Origin: Brevundimonas sp. UBA6550
GTDB lineage: Bacteria > Pseudomonadota > Alphaproteobacteria > Caulobacterales > Caulobacteraceae
NCBI RefSeq assembly: GCF_002434505.1
Contig: NZ_DJKE01000008.1
Location: 423,300-487,299, forward strand
DNA length: 64,000 nucleotides
Direction of reading: 5' to 3'
Shown: positions 29,931 through 39,615 of the stretch, piece after piece
How the letters are laid out: every line of letters begins with the position of its first letter
Position numbering within the stretch: position 1 is the stretch's first letter
Position numbers and translations under genes: made by a program
Notes under the pieces: model-generated
The model's database searches: none
Told to the model about the DNA's origin: nothing
The model's input: the letters and a program-made list of their open reading frames with translations, nothing else

Positions 29931-29963
29931 GGGCGCTTCGGGGACACCCGGAGCGCCCTTTTT
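29931..29963 (+). terminator. Rho-independent terminator after rplM-rpsI
   Basis: An 11-bp stem (GGGCGCTTCGG with CCGGAGCGCCC, one G-T pair), loop GGACAC, then TTTTT. It lies 24 bases after the rpsI stop. Confidence 0.9.
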
Positions 29964-30166
29964 CTTGCTCTGCATCAGGGAAGTCACGGAGACGTGAGGA
30001 CTGAAGTGGAATTCGAACCCATGATCGGTCATTGGCTTTGAGGAGGGCTTTGAGGTTCCGCCCTAAGCACCAATCCCTCAAAGCACCTCGGTTCTGCGGT
30101 TCTGCCGTTGACCGCCTTACCCGTTTGCGCCCTTATACCCGAAGGGATTGCACATCAGTTTCGCCA

Positions 30167-30412
30167 ATGCGGAGATGTGCCCCGGTGTCCAAGAATAGAA
30201 ATGCGCCGGTCCATTCGGTTTCTCTCAAGGTGCTGGGCCTCAGCATTGACGGCAAAGGCTTGGGCGGCGTGATCGTAGTTCCTGTCATTCTGCTGATCAT
30301 ATGTTTGGCTGGAATGACTCTAGGGAACGGGGCGGCATGGCTTGCCCGATTGTCCGCACAGTCCAACGGCATTAGTGAAACCGCACCGGCGCCGACCGGC
30401 GCGAAGGATTGA
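30167..30412 (+). CDS. Small hypothetical membrane protein
   Basis: An 81-residue frame with one strong hydrophobic segment (GVIVVPVILLIICLAGMTL) and a short tail ending five bases before argC. The start could be ATG 30167 or GTG 30185, the latter with GGAG ten bases upstream. The 200 bases before it hold no recognisable gene, and the base composition looks less GC-rich than the neighbours. No family is recognised; it may be a recent insertion between rpsI and argC. Confidence 0.4.
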   Translation: MRRCAPVSKNRNAPVHSVSLKVLGLSIDGKGLGGVIVVPVILLIICLAGMTLGNGAAWLARLSAQSNGISETAPAPTGAKD

Positions 30413-30416
30413 GTAG

Positions 30417-31352
30417 TTGACCCACACCATCTTCATCGACGGCGAGGCCGGCACCACGGGGCTTGAGATCCGCGAGCGGCTGGAAGCGCGCCCGGATCTG
30501 GACCTGGTCCTGCTGGGCGAGCGTCGTCGCGATGTGGAGGCGCGGCGCGAGGCGTTGAACGGCGCGGACGCCGTGATCCTGTGCCTGCCCGACGATGCGG
30601 CGCGGGAAGCCGTGGCGATGATCGAGAACGTGTCCGTGAAGGTGATCGACGCCTCGACCGCCTATCGGGTCGCGCCGGGCTGGGCCTATGGCTTTCCCGA
30701 AATGGATGCGGGGCAGCGCGCGCTGATCGCGCGGTCGCAGTTCGTGTCGAACCCTGGCTGCTATCCGACGGGTTTCATCGGCCTGATGCGGCCGCTGGTG
30801 AAGGCGGGTCTGGTTCCGGCCAACTATCCGGTCACGGTCAATGCGGTGTCGGGCTATTCCGGCGGCGGCAAGGCCATGATCGCCGAGTTCGAAGCGCCCG
30901 GCGCCGCGACCGCCTATCGCGCCTATGGCCTGACGCTGAAGCACAAACACGTTCCCGAGATGACCCGACATGCGGGTCTGAGCCGCGACGTCCTGTTCAC
31001 GCCCGCCGTCGGCGCCTATCGCCAGGGCATGTTGGTCGAGGTTCCGCTGCATCTGGCGGCTCTGCCGGAAACGCCCTCGGTCGAACGGCTGCACGGCGCC
31101 CTGGTCGAGGCCTATGACGGCCAGCGCTTCGTCGAGGTCGCGGACCTGGAAGAGACCGAAGCCATGACCGGCATCGAGCCCGAGGGCCTGAACGGCACCA
31201 ACCGCTTGCGGCTGCATGTATTCGGCGATCGCAATGGCGAACAAGCGCGGCTGGTCGCCCTGCTCGACAATCTGGGCAAGGGCGCCTCGGGCGCGGCGGT
31301 GCAGAACCTGAACATCATGCTGGGCCTGGACGAGGCGACGGGCCTGATCTGA
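30417..31352 (+). CDS. argC: N-acetyl-gamma-glutamyl-phosphate reductase (type 2)
   Basis: NADPH-dependent third step of arginine synthesis. It has 311 residues, the shorter ArgC form. FIDGEAGTTGLEIRERL is the nucleotide-binding N-terminus, and SNPGCYPTGFIGLMRPL carries the catalytic Cys. HKHVPEMTRHAG and FTPAVGAYRQGML follow. The start is TTG at 30417 with AAGGA eight bases upstream; no other start gives the conserved N-terminus. argC after rplM-rpsI is a common alphaproteobacterial order. Confidence 0.95.
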   Translation: MTHTIFIDGEAGTTGLEIRERLEARPDLDLVLLGERRRDVEARREALNGADAVILCLPDDAAREAVAMIENVSVKVIDASTAYRVAPGWAYGFPEMDAGQRALIARSQFVSNPGCYPTGFIGLMRPLVKAGLVPANYPVTVNAVSGYSGGGKAMIAEFEAPGAATAYRAYGLTLKHKHVPEMTRHAGLSRDVLFTPAVGAYRQGMLVEVPLHLAALPETPSVERLHGALVEAYDGQRFVEVADLEETEAMTGIEPEGLNGTNRLRLHVFGDRNGEQARLVALLDNLGKGASGAAVQNLNIMLGLDEATGLI

Positions 31353-31392
31353 GCGGCTGAAACCATTCGGCGGCCTTCGTCGTATCAGGGGC

Positions 31393-31896
31393 ATGACCCA
31401 GTCCCTGATCCTGCATCGCCGGGGCCTTCTGATGGGCGCCGGCGCGCTCGCCCTTTCCGCCTGTTCACCCGAGACGTCCGAAGCCGGGGAGGGGCAATAT
31501 GCCGCCTCGCCCTATCGTCGGGTGTCCGATGCGGATTGGCGACGACGCCTGGGCGACGCCTCCTGGCGCGTCATGCGGCACGAGGGGACCGAACGCCCCT
31601 ATTCCAGTCCCCTGAACGACCAGCACGCGCGCGGCGTCTTCGCGTGCAAGGGGTGCGACCTGCCGCTGTTCCGATCGGAGTGGAAGTTCGATTCCCACAC
31701 GGGCTGGCCCAGCTTCTATGACGTGATCGCCGCCAATATCGGCAAGAAGCGCGATCTGGCTATCGGCGTTCCGCGCACCGAATACCATTGCGCCCGCTGC
31801 CTGGCGCACCAGGGCCATGTCTTCCCGGATGGGCCGCGCCCGACGGGCCTGCGCTACTGCAACAACGGCGTGGCGCTGAAGTTCTCAGCCGCCTAG
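31393..31896 (+). CDS. msrB: Exported peptide-methionine (R)-S-oxide reductase
   Basis: Repairs oxidised methionine, here outside the cytoplasm. It has 167 residues. A Tat/lipoprotein-type signal (HRRGLLMGAGALALSAC) precedes the MsrB domain: two zinc CxxC pairs (CKGC and CARC), HTGWPSFYD, and the catalytic Cys in GLRYCNNGVALKF. The stop overlaps by four bases the end of the convergent small membrane gene. Confidence 0.92.
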   Translation: MTQSLILHRRGLLMGAGALALSACSPETSEAGEGQYAASPYRRVSDADWRRRLGDASWRVMRHEGTERPYSSPLNDQHARGVFACKGCDLPLFRSEWKFDSHTGWPSFYDVIAANIGKKRDLAIGVPRTEYHCARCLAHQGHVFPDGPRPTGLRYCNNGVALKFSAA

Positions 31897-32270
31897 AGGC
31901 TGCGCGCCCTGATCGCGGACTCCACGGTCGCGCCGAAGATGACCGATGCGATGATGACCAGCAGACCGTAGTCGTGGCTGGCGAAGAAGACCGGCGCGCA
32001 GGCCATGGCGATGACCATCAGCGGAAACAGGCCCGACCAGACGGCCGTGCCGGGGGCGTCGGCGTGGATCATCGGCTGGACCGCCGGCCGCTTCATCATC
32101 CGCGCCACCCGCCCGTTCAGCAGCACGAAGGCGCCGGCGCAGATCACGGCCGACAGGACATATTTCAGCGTATTGCCCGGCGCCCCGAACACGCTGGCGG
32201 TCATGAGCAAAAGCGCCAGGGCGACGCCCGTGCTGAGGGCCAGAAGGGCGTTCGGTTCGATACGGCTCAA
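31893..32270 (-). CDS. Four-helix membrane protein of unknown function
   Basis: A 125-residue protein with four predicted membrane helices (ALLALSTGVALALLLMTAS, YVLSAVICAGAFVLL, GLFPLMVIAMACAPVFF, YGLLVIIASVIFGATV). The start is TTG at 32268-32270, overlapping the phaC stop as TTGA, so it is probably coupled to phaC. I recognise no family; a link to PHA storage is only suggested by location. Confidence 0.6.
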   Translation of the reverse strand: MSRIEPNALLALSTGVALALLLMTASVFGAPGNTLKYVLSAVICAGAFVLLNGRVARMMKRPAVQPMIHADAPGTAVWSGLFPLMVIAMACAPVFFASHDYGLLVIIASVIFGATVESAIRARSL

Positions 32271-34210
32271 GACTTCACTTTCACATAGCTGCCGGGCGCC
32301 GGCTCGATGGGCTTTAGCGGGCCCTTCGTCGGATCACGAGCGGGAATCGGCTTGCCGGACCGTTCGCGCAGCCACGCCGCCCAATGGTCCCACCAGCTGC
32401 CGGGATGCTCCGTCGCGCCCGCCTGCCATTCCGCCAGGGTGTCGGGCAGGGCGGGGTTGGTCCAATGCTGATATTTTCGCGCCGCCGGGGCGTTGATGAC
32501 GCCGGCGATATGGCCCGATCCGGCCAGGGTGAAGGTCACGTCCGGCCCGCCGAACAGCCGCGCCGAGCGATAGACCGAGTTCATCGGCGCGATATGGTCC
32601 TCGCGGCTGGCCTGGAAATACAGCGGGATCTTGACCTTCGACAGGTCGGCGGTCAGGCCGCCGATCTCGAACACGCCTCGGGCCAGGGCGTTGGCGCCGT
32701 ACATCTGGCGCAGATAGGCCAGATGCAGCGCCTTTGGCATTCGCGTCTGATCGGCGTTCCAGAACAACAGGTCGAAGGCCGGCGGATCCTTGCCCAGCAG
32801 ATAGTTGCTGATGAAGAAGGACCAGATCAGGTCGTTGGATCGAAGCGCGTTGAACGTTTCGGCCATCGCCGCGCCAGGCAAGACGCCGCCCGCCGCATCC
32901 ATCTGACGCTCGATCTCGGCGATCCAGTGTTCGTCGGTGAACAGAAGCAGGTCGCCCGCCTCGGCGAAATCGTGCTGGGCGGCGAAGAAGGTGGCGGCGG
33001 CGACGCGCGTGTCGCCCTTGGCCGCCATATGCGCCAGCCCTGCGCCCAGCAGGGTGCCGCCGATGCAGTAGCCGACGGCGTTCAACCGATCCGCGCCCGC
33101 CTGTTCTAGCGTCTTCTCGACGGCGCGATAAACGCCCTTCTCCAGATAGTCGTCGAAACCGAAATCGGCCTTGTCACGATCCGGGTTGACCCAGGAACAG
33201 ACGAAGACGGTGAAGCCTTGCGCCGACAGCCAGCGGATCAGCGAGTTCGCCGGCTGCAGGTCCATGATGTAGAATTTGTTGATCCACGGCGGGAAGATCA
33301 GCAGCGGGACATCATGCTGGGTCTCGCCGGCCGGCGCGTACTGGATCAGTTCGAACAGCTCGTCGCGCCAGACGACCTGGCCCGGCGCCGTCGCGACGTT
33401 CTCGCCCACGACGAACTTGCCGTAATCGGCCTGGCTGATGCGCAGCGATCCTCCGCCCCGTTCCAGGTCGGCGGCGAAGTTCTCCATTCCCTTGACCAGG
33501 GATTCGCCGCTGGTCTCGGCCAGGGCCTTCAGCGCCACCGGGTTGGAGGCCAGAAAGTTCGACGGCGAGAAGGCGTCGGTCAGCAGGCGGGTGAAGAACT
33601 GGGCGCGGCGTTTCACCGCCGGATCGACGTCCTCGACCCCCGCGACCAGTCCGTTCATCCAGTCCGACGTCAGCAGATAGGAGCGCCGCATCATGTCGAA
33701 CATCGGATTTTCCGACCAGGCCGGGTCCTTGAACCGCTTGTCGGCCGGGGCGGGATCGGGCGTCTCGCCCGCCGCCTGACGCGCCGTGCTGCTCCACAGA
33801 TCCATGTAGCGGCCGAACAGATCGGCCTGGGCCTGAAACAGTTTCTCGGGCCGCGCGGCCAGGCTGGTCATCACCGACGTCATGGCCGGGCCGACGTTGA
33901 ACGGGTCGGGCGTCAGCGTCGCCGGGCCGTCCGGGTTCCTGGCCGCCTGGCTCAGGGCGGCCTCGGCCATGGCGCCTTGGGCCATCATCGCCGCCTTGGC
34001 CAGATTGAGCGACAGCGTCTCGATCAGCGCGGCCTGTTCGGCGCCCGCAAAGGCGGGCTGGGGTTCGTCGGCCGGCGGCGGCGCTTGGGGCGGCGTCTGC
34101 GGCTGTTCCTTGGGCCGACGCGGCGGGCGAGGCTTGGCGGAGGTGGGGCGGCCGGCCTTTCGCGCGGGCTTCTCGGTCGTGTCTTTCGGGGGCGGGGGAG
34201 GCTTGGCCAT
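32267..34210 (-). CDS. phaC: Class I poly(3-hydroxyalkanoate) synthase PhaC
   Basis: Polymerises 3-hydroxyacyl-CoA into PHA granules. It has 647 residues: a Pro/Lys-rich N-terminal extension of about 55 residues, the PhaC N-domain, and the alpha/beta-hydrolase core. The lipase-like box is GYCIGG with the catalytic Cys, the Asp lies near REDHIAP, and the catalytic His is in GSGHIAG. The start ATG 34208-34210 fits MAKPPPPPKDTTEKP. A single subunit without phaE or phaR partners nearby is typical of class I. Confidence 0.95.
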   Translation of the reverse strand: MAKPPPPPKDTTEKPARKAGRPTSAKPRPPRRPKEQPQTPPQAPPPADEPQPAFAGAEQAALIETLSLNLAKAAMMAQGAMAEAALSQAARNPDGPATLTPDPFNVGPAMTSVMTSLAARPEKLFQAQADLFGRYMDLWSSTARQAAGETPDPAPADKRFKDPAWSENPMFDMMRRSYLLTSDWMNGLVAGVEDVDPAVKRRAQFFTRLLTDAFSPSNFLASNPVALKALAETSGESLVKGMENFAADLERGGGSLRISQADYGKFVVGENVATAPGQVVWRDELFELIQYAPAGETQHDVPLLIFPPWINKFYIMDLQPANSLIRWLSAQGFTVFVCSWVNPDRDKADFGFDDYLEKGVYRAVEKTLEQAGADRLNAVGYCIGGTLLGAGLAHMAAKGDTRVAAATFFAAQHDFAEAGDLLLFTDEHWIAEIERQMDAAGGVLPGAAMAETFNALRSNDLIWSFFISNYLLGKDPPAFDLLFWNADQTRMPKALHLAYLRQMYGANALARGVFEIGGLTADLSKVKIPLYFQASREDHIAPMNSVYRSARLFGGPDVTFTLAGSGHIAGVINAPAARKYQHWTNPALPDTLAEWQAGATEHPGSWWDHWAAWLRERSGKPIPARDPTKGPLKPIEPAPGSYVKVKS

Positions 34211-34294
34211 GATCGTCCTTCGCGCTTCCTGCGCCGCGGGCCGGTTCATCCGCCCTTCCGCGCGGGGCCATGATGGCATAAGACCGATCGGGAA

Positions 34295-34744
34295 ATGAAC
34301 GCGCCGCTCTCGAAAAAGATGATCCTGATCGCCGCAGTCGCGATCACGGGCGCGCTGGGTGCCTGCTCCAGCGGCCTGTCCGCCAAGACCGACGCCGCCT
34401 CGCCGCTGGCCCCGCGCGTGCAGGAGCTGGTCGAGGCTAACCGCCACTATCCCCGCTGGGAGGACTTCCCCGCCGCCCCGACCGGCCTGCCGGACGTGCG
34501 ACAAGTGGCGACGAACGCCCGGCGGCTTCAGGCCGACAACGCCGCTCTGAATGGCGAAATCGCACGGATCGACTGGACCCTGAACGATCCAGAGGCTTTG
34601 GCCGCCCAGATCACCGCCAAGGTCGCCGCCGCGCCCGTATCGCCGGACGCCGCGCGGACCCAGGCCGAGATCGAGGCCTTCGCCCAGAGCCTACGCGACC
34701 GGGCCAAGGCGCCGCCGCCGCTCGACCGCCGCCCCGCGCGTTGA
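34295..34744 (+). CDS. Predicted lipoprotein upstream of recJ
   Basis: A 149-residue protein with the lipobox GALGAC after a short signal. The mature part has HYPRWEDFPAAPTGLPDVRQVATN and a long helix rich in Ala. Similar small lipoproteins precede recJ in other Caulobacterales as I recall; no function is known. It is divergent from phaC and ends 50 bases before the chosen recJ ATG. Confidence 0.7.
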   Translation: MNAPLSKKMILIAAVAITGALGACSSGLSAKTDAASPLAPRVQELVEANRHYPRWEDFPAAPTGLPDVRQVATNARRLQADNAALNGEIARIDWTLNDPEALAAQITAKVAAAPVSPDAARTQAEIEAFAQSLRDRAKAPPPLDRRPAR

Positions 34745-34794
34745 AATCCACACGGGCGGTCGCCTCGGCGGCAGAATCCGCCGATGATGCGCCG

Positions 34795-36606
34795 ATGGCT
34801 GACGACAGCGCCGCAAAGACCCTGAACGCCTTCCTGGGCGTGTCCCGATCCTTGTCCGGTCGCGCATGGCGACAGAGGCCGGCCGATGCGGCGGTCGTGC
34901 GCGCCCATATGCAGACCTTGGGGTTGGACGAGGTTCTGGCCCGCGCCCTGGCGTCGCGTGGCGTGCGGGTCGATCAGGGCGCGGACTTTCTGGCGCCGAC
35001 GCTGCGCGCCCTGTTCCCCGATCCGTCCAGCTTCATGGACATGGACGCGGCGGCCGAAGCCGTCCTGGACGCGCTCCAGGCCCAGGCCAGCATTCACGTG
35101 TTCGCCGATTACGACGTGGACGGCGCCTCCAGCGCGGCCCTTCTGGTGCGCTGGTTCCGGGCCATGGGCCATGAGCTGCCCATCTATGTGCCCGACCGCC
35201 TGACCGAAGGTTACGGCCCCAGCGCCAGGGCCTTCGACACCTTGAAGGCGTCGGGCGCGGATCTGGTCATCACGGTCGATTGCGGCGCGGCGGCGAACGA
35301 GGCGCTGGCCCACGCCGCCGCCATCGCCCTGAACGTCGTGGTGATCGACCACCATATGATGCGCAGCGAGCCGCCCACGGCCCTGGCGGTCGTCAATCCC
35401 AATCGGCCAGGCTGCAACTCGGGCCAGGGCAATCTGGCGGCGGCCGGGGTGGTCTTCGTGCTTCTGGCCGCCCTGAACCGCGAGGCGCGCAGACGCGGCC
35501 TGTTCGCCGACAGGCCCGAGCCCGACATCCGCCAATGGCTGGACCTGGCGGCCCTGGGCGCGATCTGCGACGTCACCGGCCTGACCGGCTTCAACCGGGC
35601 CCTGACGGGCCTGGGGCTGAAAGTGATGAGCGACTGGCGAAATCCGGGCCTGCGCGCCCTGCTGGCGGCGGCGGGCGCCGAGCCGGGACCGGCCAAGAGC
35701 AACCACGCGGGCTTCATCCTGGGACCGCGAATCAACGCCGGCGGACGGATTGGGCGGTCGGATTTGGGCGCGCGCCTGCTGTCGACCGACGATCCCAGAG
35801 AGGCCGAAGCCCTGGCCATCGAACTGGACGCCCTGAACCTGTCGCGGCGCGAGGTCGAGCGGGCGGTGACGGAGGCCGCCGTGCGCCGCGTCGAGGCGAC
35901 CGGCGCCCACGCCGACGACAGCGCCGTGGTCGTGGTGGCCGGCGACGACTGGCACCCGGGCGTGGTCGGCATCGTTGCAGGGCGTCTGCGCGAACGGTGG
36001 CGCAAGCCCGTCATCGTCATTGGCGTCGATCCCGTCACCGGCGTCGGCAAGGGATCGGGCCGATCCCAGCCCGGCATGAACCTGGGTCGCGCGATCCAGG
36101 CGGCGTGGGAAGGCGGCGTCCTGATCGCCGGCGGCGGGCACGCCATGGCGGCGGGCCTGACGATGGACGGCGCGCGTCTGGCGGAACTGACCGCCTTTTT
36201 GAACGACCGGCTGGCGCAGGAACGCATCCAGGCGGTCGCTCAGGATGCGTTGGAGATCGACGCCCTGATCGATCCATCCGCCGCGACCCGCGCCCTGTTC
36301 GAATCGTTCGAACGCCTGGCGCCCTTCGGTCCCGCCAATCCAGAACCGACATTCGCCCTCAGCGGCGTTCAGGCGCGCGAGCCGGTCGCGATGAACGGCG
36401 GCCACGTTCGTTGCCGGCTGGTCGGGCCGGATGGCGCCTCGGTCCGCGCCATCGCCTGGCGCTGCGCCGATCTACCGACCGGCCAAGCGCTTTTGGCGGG
36501 GCAGGGGGGCTTGAGCGTGGTCGGTCGGCTGAAGGCCGACGACTGGAATGGCCGCAAGGGCGTGCAGTTCGAGATCGAGGACGTGTCCGATCCCCGGATG
36601 ATCTGA
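34795..36606 (+). CDS. recJ: Single-stranded-DNA-specific exonuclease RecJ
   Basis: 5'-3' ssDNA exonuclease of recombination and mismatch repair. It has 603 residues. DHH-family motifs are VFADYDVDGASSAALL, ITVDCGAAANEAL and VVIDHHMM. DHHA1 follows with GRSDLGARLLSTDD and the C-terminal OB domain. I chose ATG 34795 (MADDSAAKTLNAFLGVS); the frame opens with a TTG at 34741 overlapping the lipoprotein stop, which would add 18 residues. Confidence 0.95.
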   Translation: MADDSAAKTLNAFLGVSRSLSGRAWRQRPADAAVVRAHMQTLGLDEVLARALASRGVRVDQGADFLAPTLRALFPDPSSFMDMDAAAEAVLDALQAQASIHVFADYDVDGASSAALLVRWFRAMGHELPIYVPDRLTEGYGPSARAFDTLKASGADLVITVDCGAAANEALAHAAAIALNVVVIDHHMMRSEPPTALAVVNPNRPGCNSGQGNLAAAGVVFVLLAALNREARRRGLFADRPEPDIRQWLDLAALGAICDVTGLTGFNRALTGLGLKVMSDWRNPGLRALLAAAGAEPGPAKSNHAGFILGPRINAGGRIGRSDLGARLLSTDDPREAEALAIELDALNLSRREVERAVTEAAVRRVEATGAHADDSAVVVVAGDDWHPGVVGIVAGRLRERWRKPVIVIGVDPVTGVGKGSGRSQPGMNLGRAIQAAWEGGVLIAGGGHAMAAGLTMDGARLAELTAFLNDRLAQERIQAVAQDALEIDALIDPSAATRALFESFERLAPFGPANPEPTFALSGVQAREPVAMNGGHVRCRLVGPDGASVRAIAWRCADLPTGQALLAGQGGLSVVGRLKADDWNGRKGVQFEIEDVSDPRMI

Positions 36607-36683
36607 CCGCGTCTCAAAAAACTGAAAATCCAAGCTTGCACCGCTTCGAGGGCGCGGCTATATCGCCGGCTCTCCCGCGCAGC

Positions 36684-36758
36684 GGTCCCTTCGTCTATCG
36701 GTTAGGACGTCAGGTTTTCAACCTGAAAAGAGGGGTTCGACTCCCCTAGGGACTGCCA
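36684..36758 (+). tRNA. tRNA-Glu (anticodon TTC)
   Basis: A 75-base cloverleaf: acceptor GGTCCCT/AGGGACT, anticodon arm TCAGG-TTTTCAA-CCTGA, T-arm AGGGG-TTCGACT-CCCCT, encoded CCA. It follows recJ by about 77 bases. Confidence 0.97.
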
Positions 36759-36954
36759 CGCGGGGCAGGACGACCATCGAACCGAACGGTTCTGGCGACC
36801 CTCGAATTTCACCGACGACCATTGTTGATGTTCCACATGGCGGAACCATGCCGCATGCGTTTGTCGTTCGCGGTCATTGACCCATAACGTTAATCTTCGC
36901 CCCTTGCGTGCATTTTCCGCTTTTCAAAGTTTCGCGGAACGGTGTTAAACATAG

Positions 36955-37524
<570 letters not shown>

Positions 37525-37547
37525 GGTCAGGCGCCCAGGAGAGGCGC

Positions 37548-38027
37548 ATGATCGACGCGACCAGACGACTGATTCTGGCTGGAATGCTGATGCTGACCGT
37601 CGCGGGCTGCGCGGCCAAGGCGCCGACCGGCCCGAATGGCGAGCCGCTGCAGCGTCTGGCCATCGTCACCACCTCGGGCGAGCATCCGTTCTGGGTCGAG
37701 ATCGCCGATGACGAACCGGAGCGTCAGCGCGGTCTGATGTTCCGACCGCCGCTGGATGCGGATCGCGGCATGCTGTTCCAATGGCCCGGCGAAGCGCCGC
37801 GCGAACAAAGCTTCTGGATGCGCAACACCCCCAGTTCGCTGGACATTCTCTATATCGACCCCAAGGGGCGCATCGTCTCCATCGCCTCGCACGCCACGCC
37901 GTTTTCCGAGGCGCCGATCCCGTCGAACGGGGCGGCCAATGGCGTGTTGGAACTGCGCGCCGGTCGCGCCGCCGAGATCAACGCCCAGCCCGGCGACAAA
38001 GTTTTACACCCTTATTTCAAGCCTTGA
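37548..38027 (+). CDS. DUF192 family lipoprotein
   Basis: A 159-residue protein with lipobox VAGC and a DUF192 domain ([51 protein letters not shown]). DUF192 proteins are common periplasmic or secreted proteins of uncertain role. It starts 23 bases after the cold-shock gene on the same strand and may share its message. Confidence 0.85.
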   Translation: MIDATRRLILAGMLMLTVAGCAAKAPTGPNGEPLQRLAIVTTSGEHPFWVEIADDEPERQRGLMFRPPLDADRGMLFQWPGEAPREQSFWMRNTPSSLDILYIDPKGRIVSIASHATPFSEAPIPSNGAANGVLELRAGRAAEINAQPGDKVLHPYFKP

Positions 38028-38072
38028 TTGCGGTTTGCCGCGCGAAGTGCCAATAGGGCGCTCCGTTCGGTC

Positions 38073-38149
<77 letters not shown>

Positions 38150-38226
38150 ACGGAAGGCCGCTGGATTCCGCATCCGGCGCGCGTTATGGCAAGAGCGAAA
38201 GCCCGCCGTCACTGAGGACCCGCCCC

Positions 38227-38532
38227 ATGCTCGCTCGCATCTACCGCCCGGCCAAGACCGCGATGCAGTCGGGCAAGGCCAAGAGCCGCGACTGGCGGCT
38301 GGAGTTCGAACCCGCCTCGGCGCGCACCATCGACCCGCTGATGGGCTGGACCAGCTCCAGCGACATGAACGGTCAGGTCCGCCTGAACTTCGATTCGAAG
38401 GAAGAGGCCGTCGAATACGCCGAGCGCCACGGCATCGCCTTCCGCCTGCATGAGCCGAACGATCCCCCGATGATCATCAAGGCCTATGCCGACAACTTCG
38501 CCACCAACCGCAAGCAATCCTGGACGCACTGA
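38227..38532 (+). CDS. NADH dehydrogenase accessory subunit (NDUFS4/ETC complex I 18 kDa type)
   Basis: A 101-residue alphaproteobacterial complex I supernumerary subunit homologous to mitochondrial NDUFS4. [38 protein letters not shown] and [14 protein letters not shown] are the conserved segments. It lies alone between two tRNA genes, away from the nuo operon, as is usual. Confidence 0.92.
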   Translation: MLARIYRPAKTAMQSGKAKSRDWRLEFEPASARTIDPLMGWTSSSDMNGQVRLNFDSKEEAVEYAERHGIAFRLHEPNDPPMIIKAYADNFATNRKQSWTH

Positions 38533-38551
38533 CGCCTGCGTCCGGCCAGAA

Positions 38552-38628
38552 GCGCCCATAGCTCAACCGGATAGAGCACCCGCCTTCTAAGCGGGATGTT
38601 GCAGGTTCGAGTCCTGCTGGGCGCGCCA
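38552..38628 (+). tRNA. tRNA-Arg (anticodon TCT)
   Basis: A 77-base cloverleaf: acceptor GCGCCCA/TGGGCGC, D-arm GCTCAACCGGATAGAGC, anticodon arm CCCGC-CTTCTAA-GCGGG, T-arm GCAGG-TTCGAGT-CCTGC, encoded CCA. It reads the rare AGA and AGG codons. Confidence 0.97.
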
Positions 38629-38658
38629 TCCCTGGCGCGGCGCGTACTGGGTCCGCAC

Positions 38659-39615
38659 ATGACCGACATCCCCACCTCGCCCGAACAGACCGTCCGCGTG
38701 GCGGCGCTGTATCGCTTCGCGCCCGTCGCCGATCCGGCGGCGGTTCGCGACAGGCTGCAGGTCGTGTGCGACGCCGGGCAGGTGAGGGGCACGCTGCTGG
38801 TCGCCCATGAGGGGCTGAACGGCACCATCGCCGGGCCGGTCGATGGCGTGGAGGCGGTGCTGAGCGCCATCTACGCCCTGCCGGGCTTCGATACGCTGGA
38901 ACTGAAATACGCCTGGACCGACGTCCTGCCGTTTCATCGCATGAAGGTGCGGGTGAAGGCCGAGATCGTCACCATGGGCCAGCCGAACCTGGACCCGGCG
39001 CGCGACGCCGGCGTCTATGTCTCGCCCGCCGACTGGAACGCCCTGATCGCCGATCCGGAAACCTTGGTGATCGACACGCGCAACGCCTACGAAGGCCAGA
39101 TCGGCGCGTTCGAAGGCGCGGTGCAGCCCAATACAGAGAGCTTCCGCGACTTCCCCGATTGGTTCCGCACCGAAGGCCGCGCCCTGCTGGCGCAGACCGG
39201 CGCGCGGCGGGTCGCCATGTATTGCACCGGTGGAATCCGCTGCGAAAAATCCACCGCTTTTCTCAAGGCCGAAGGGATCGAGAACGTTCACCATCTGGAG
39301 GGCGGGATCCTGCGCTATCTTGAGACGACGAACGAACACGACAGCCTATGGCGCGGAGAGTGTTTCGTTTTCGACGAGCGCGTCTCTGTCGGTCACGGCC
39401 TGAGCCAGGGGCCGCACACCCTGTGCCGCGGCTGCCGTCTGCCGGTGGACGAGGCTGGTCGCGCCTCTGCACGCTACGTGGAGGGCGTCTGCTGCGCGCG
39501 CTGTCACGACACGCGCGACGAGGGCCAGCGCGCCCGCTACGCCGAGCGCCATCGCCAGATCGAAATCGCCCAACAGCGCGGGCAGACGCACATCGGCGCA
39601 GCGCCCAAGCCTTAG
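38659..39615 (+). CDS. trhO: tRNA uridine(34) hydroxylase TrhO (rhodanese-like)
   Basis: Oxygen-dependent hydroxylase that makes 5-hydroxyuridine at the tRNA wobble position. It has 318 residues. The N-terminal acylphosphatase-like domain has GTLLVAHEGLNGTIAG, the rhodanese domain has VIDTRNAYEGQIGAF and the active loop YCTGGIRCEKS, and the C-terminal cysteine-rich tail has CRGCRLP and CCARCH. The ATG lies 30 bases after the tRNA-Arg gene. Confidence 0.93.
   Translation: MTDIPTSPEQTVRVAALYRFAPVADPAAVRDRLQVVCDAGQVRGTLLVAHEGLNGTIAGPVDGVEAVLSAIYALPGFDTLELKYAWTDVLPFHRMKVRVKAEIVTMGQPNLDPARDAGVYVSPADWNALIADPETLVIDTRNAYEGQIGAFEGAVQPNTESFRDFPDWFRTEGRALLAQTGARRVAMYCTGGIRCEKSTAFLKAEGIENVHHLEGGILRYLETTNEHDSLWRGECFVFDERVSVGHGLSQGPHTLCRGCRLPVDEAGRASARYVEGVCCARCHDTRDEGQRARYAERHRQIEIAQQRGQTHIGAAPKP

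Noticed and set aside
30008..30030. TTCGAACCC resembling a tRNA T-arm
   Set aside because: No acceptor, anticodon or D-arm can be folded around it on either strand.
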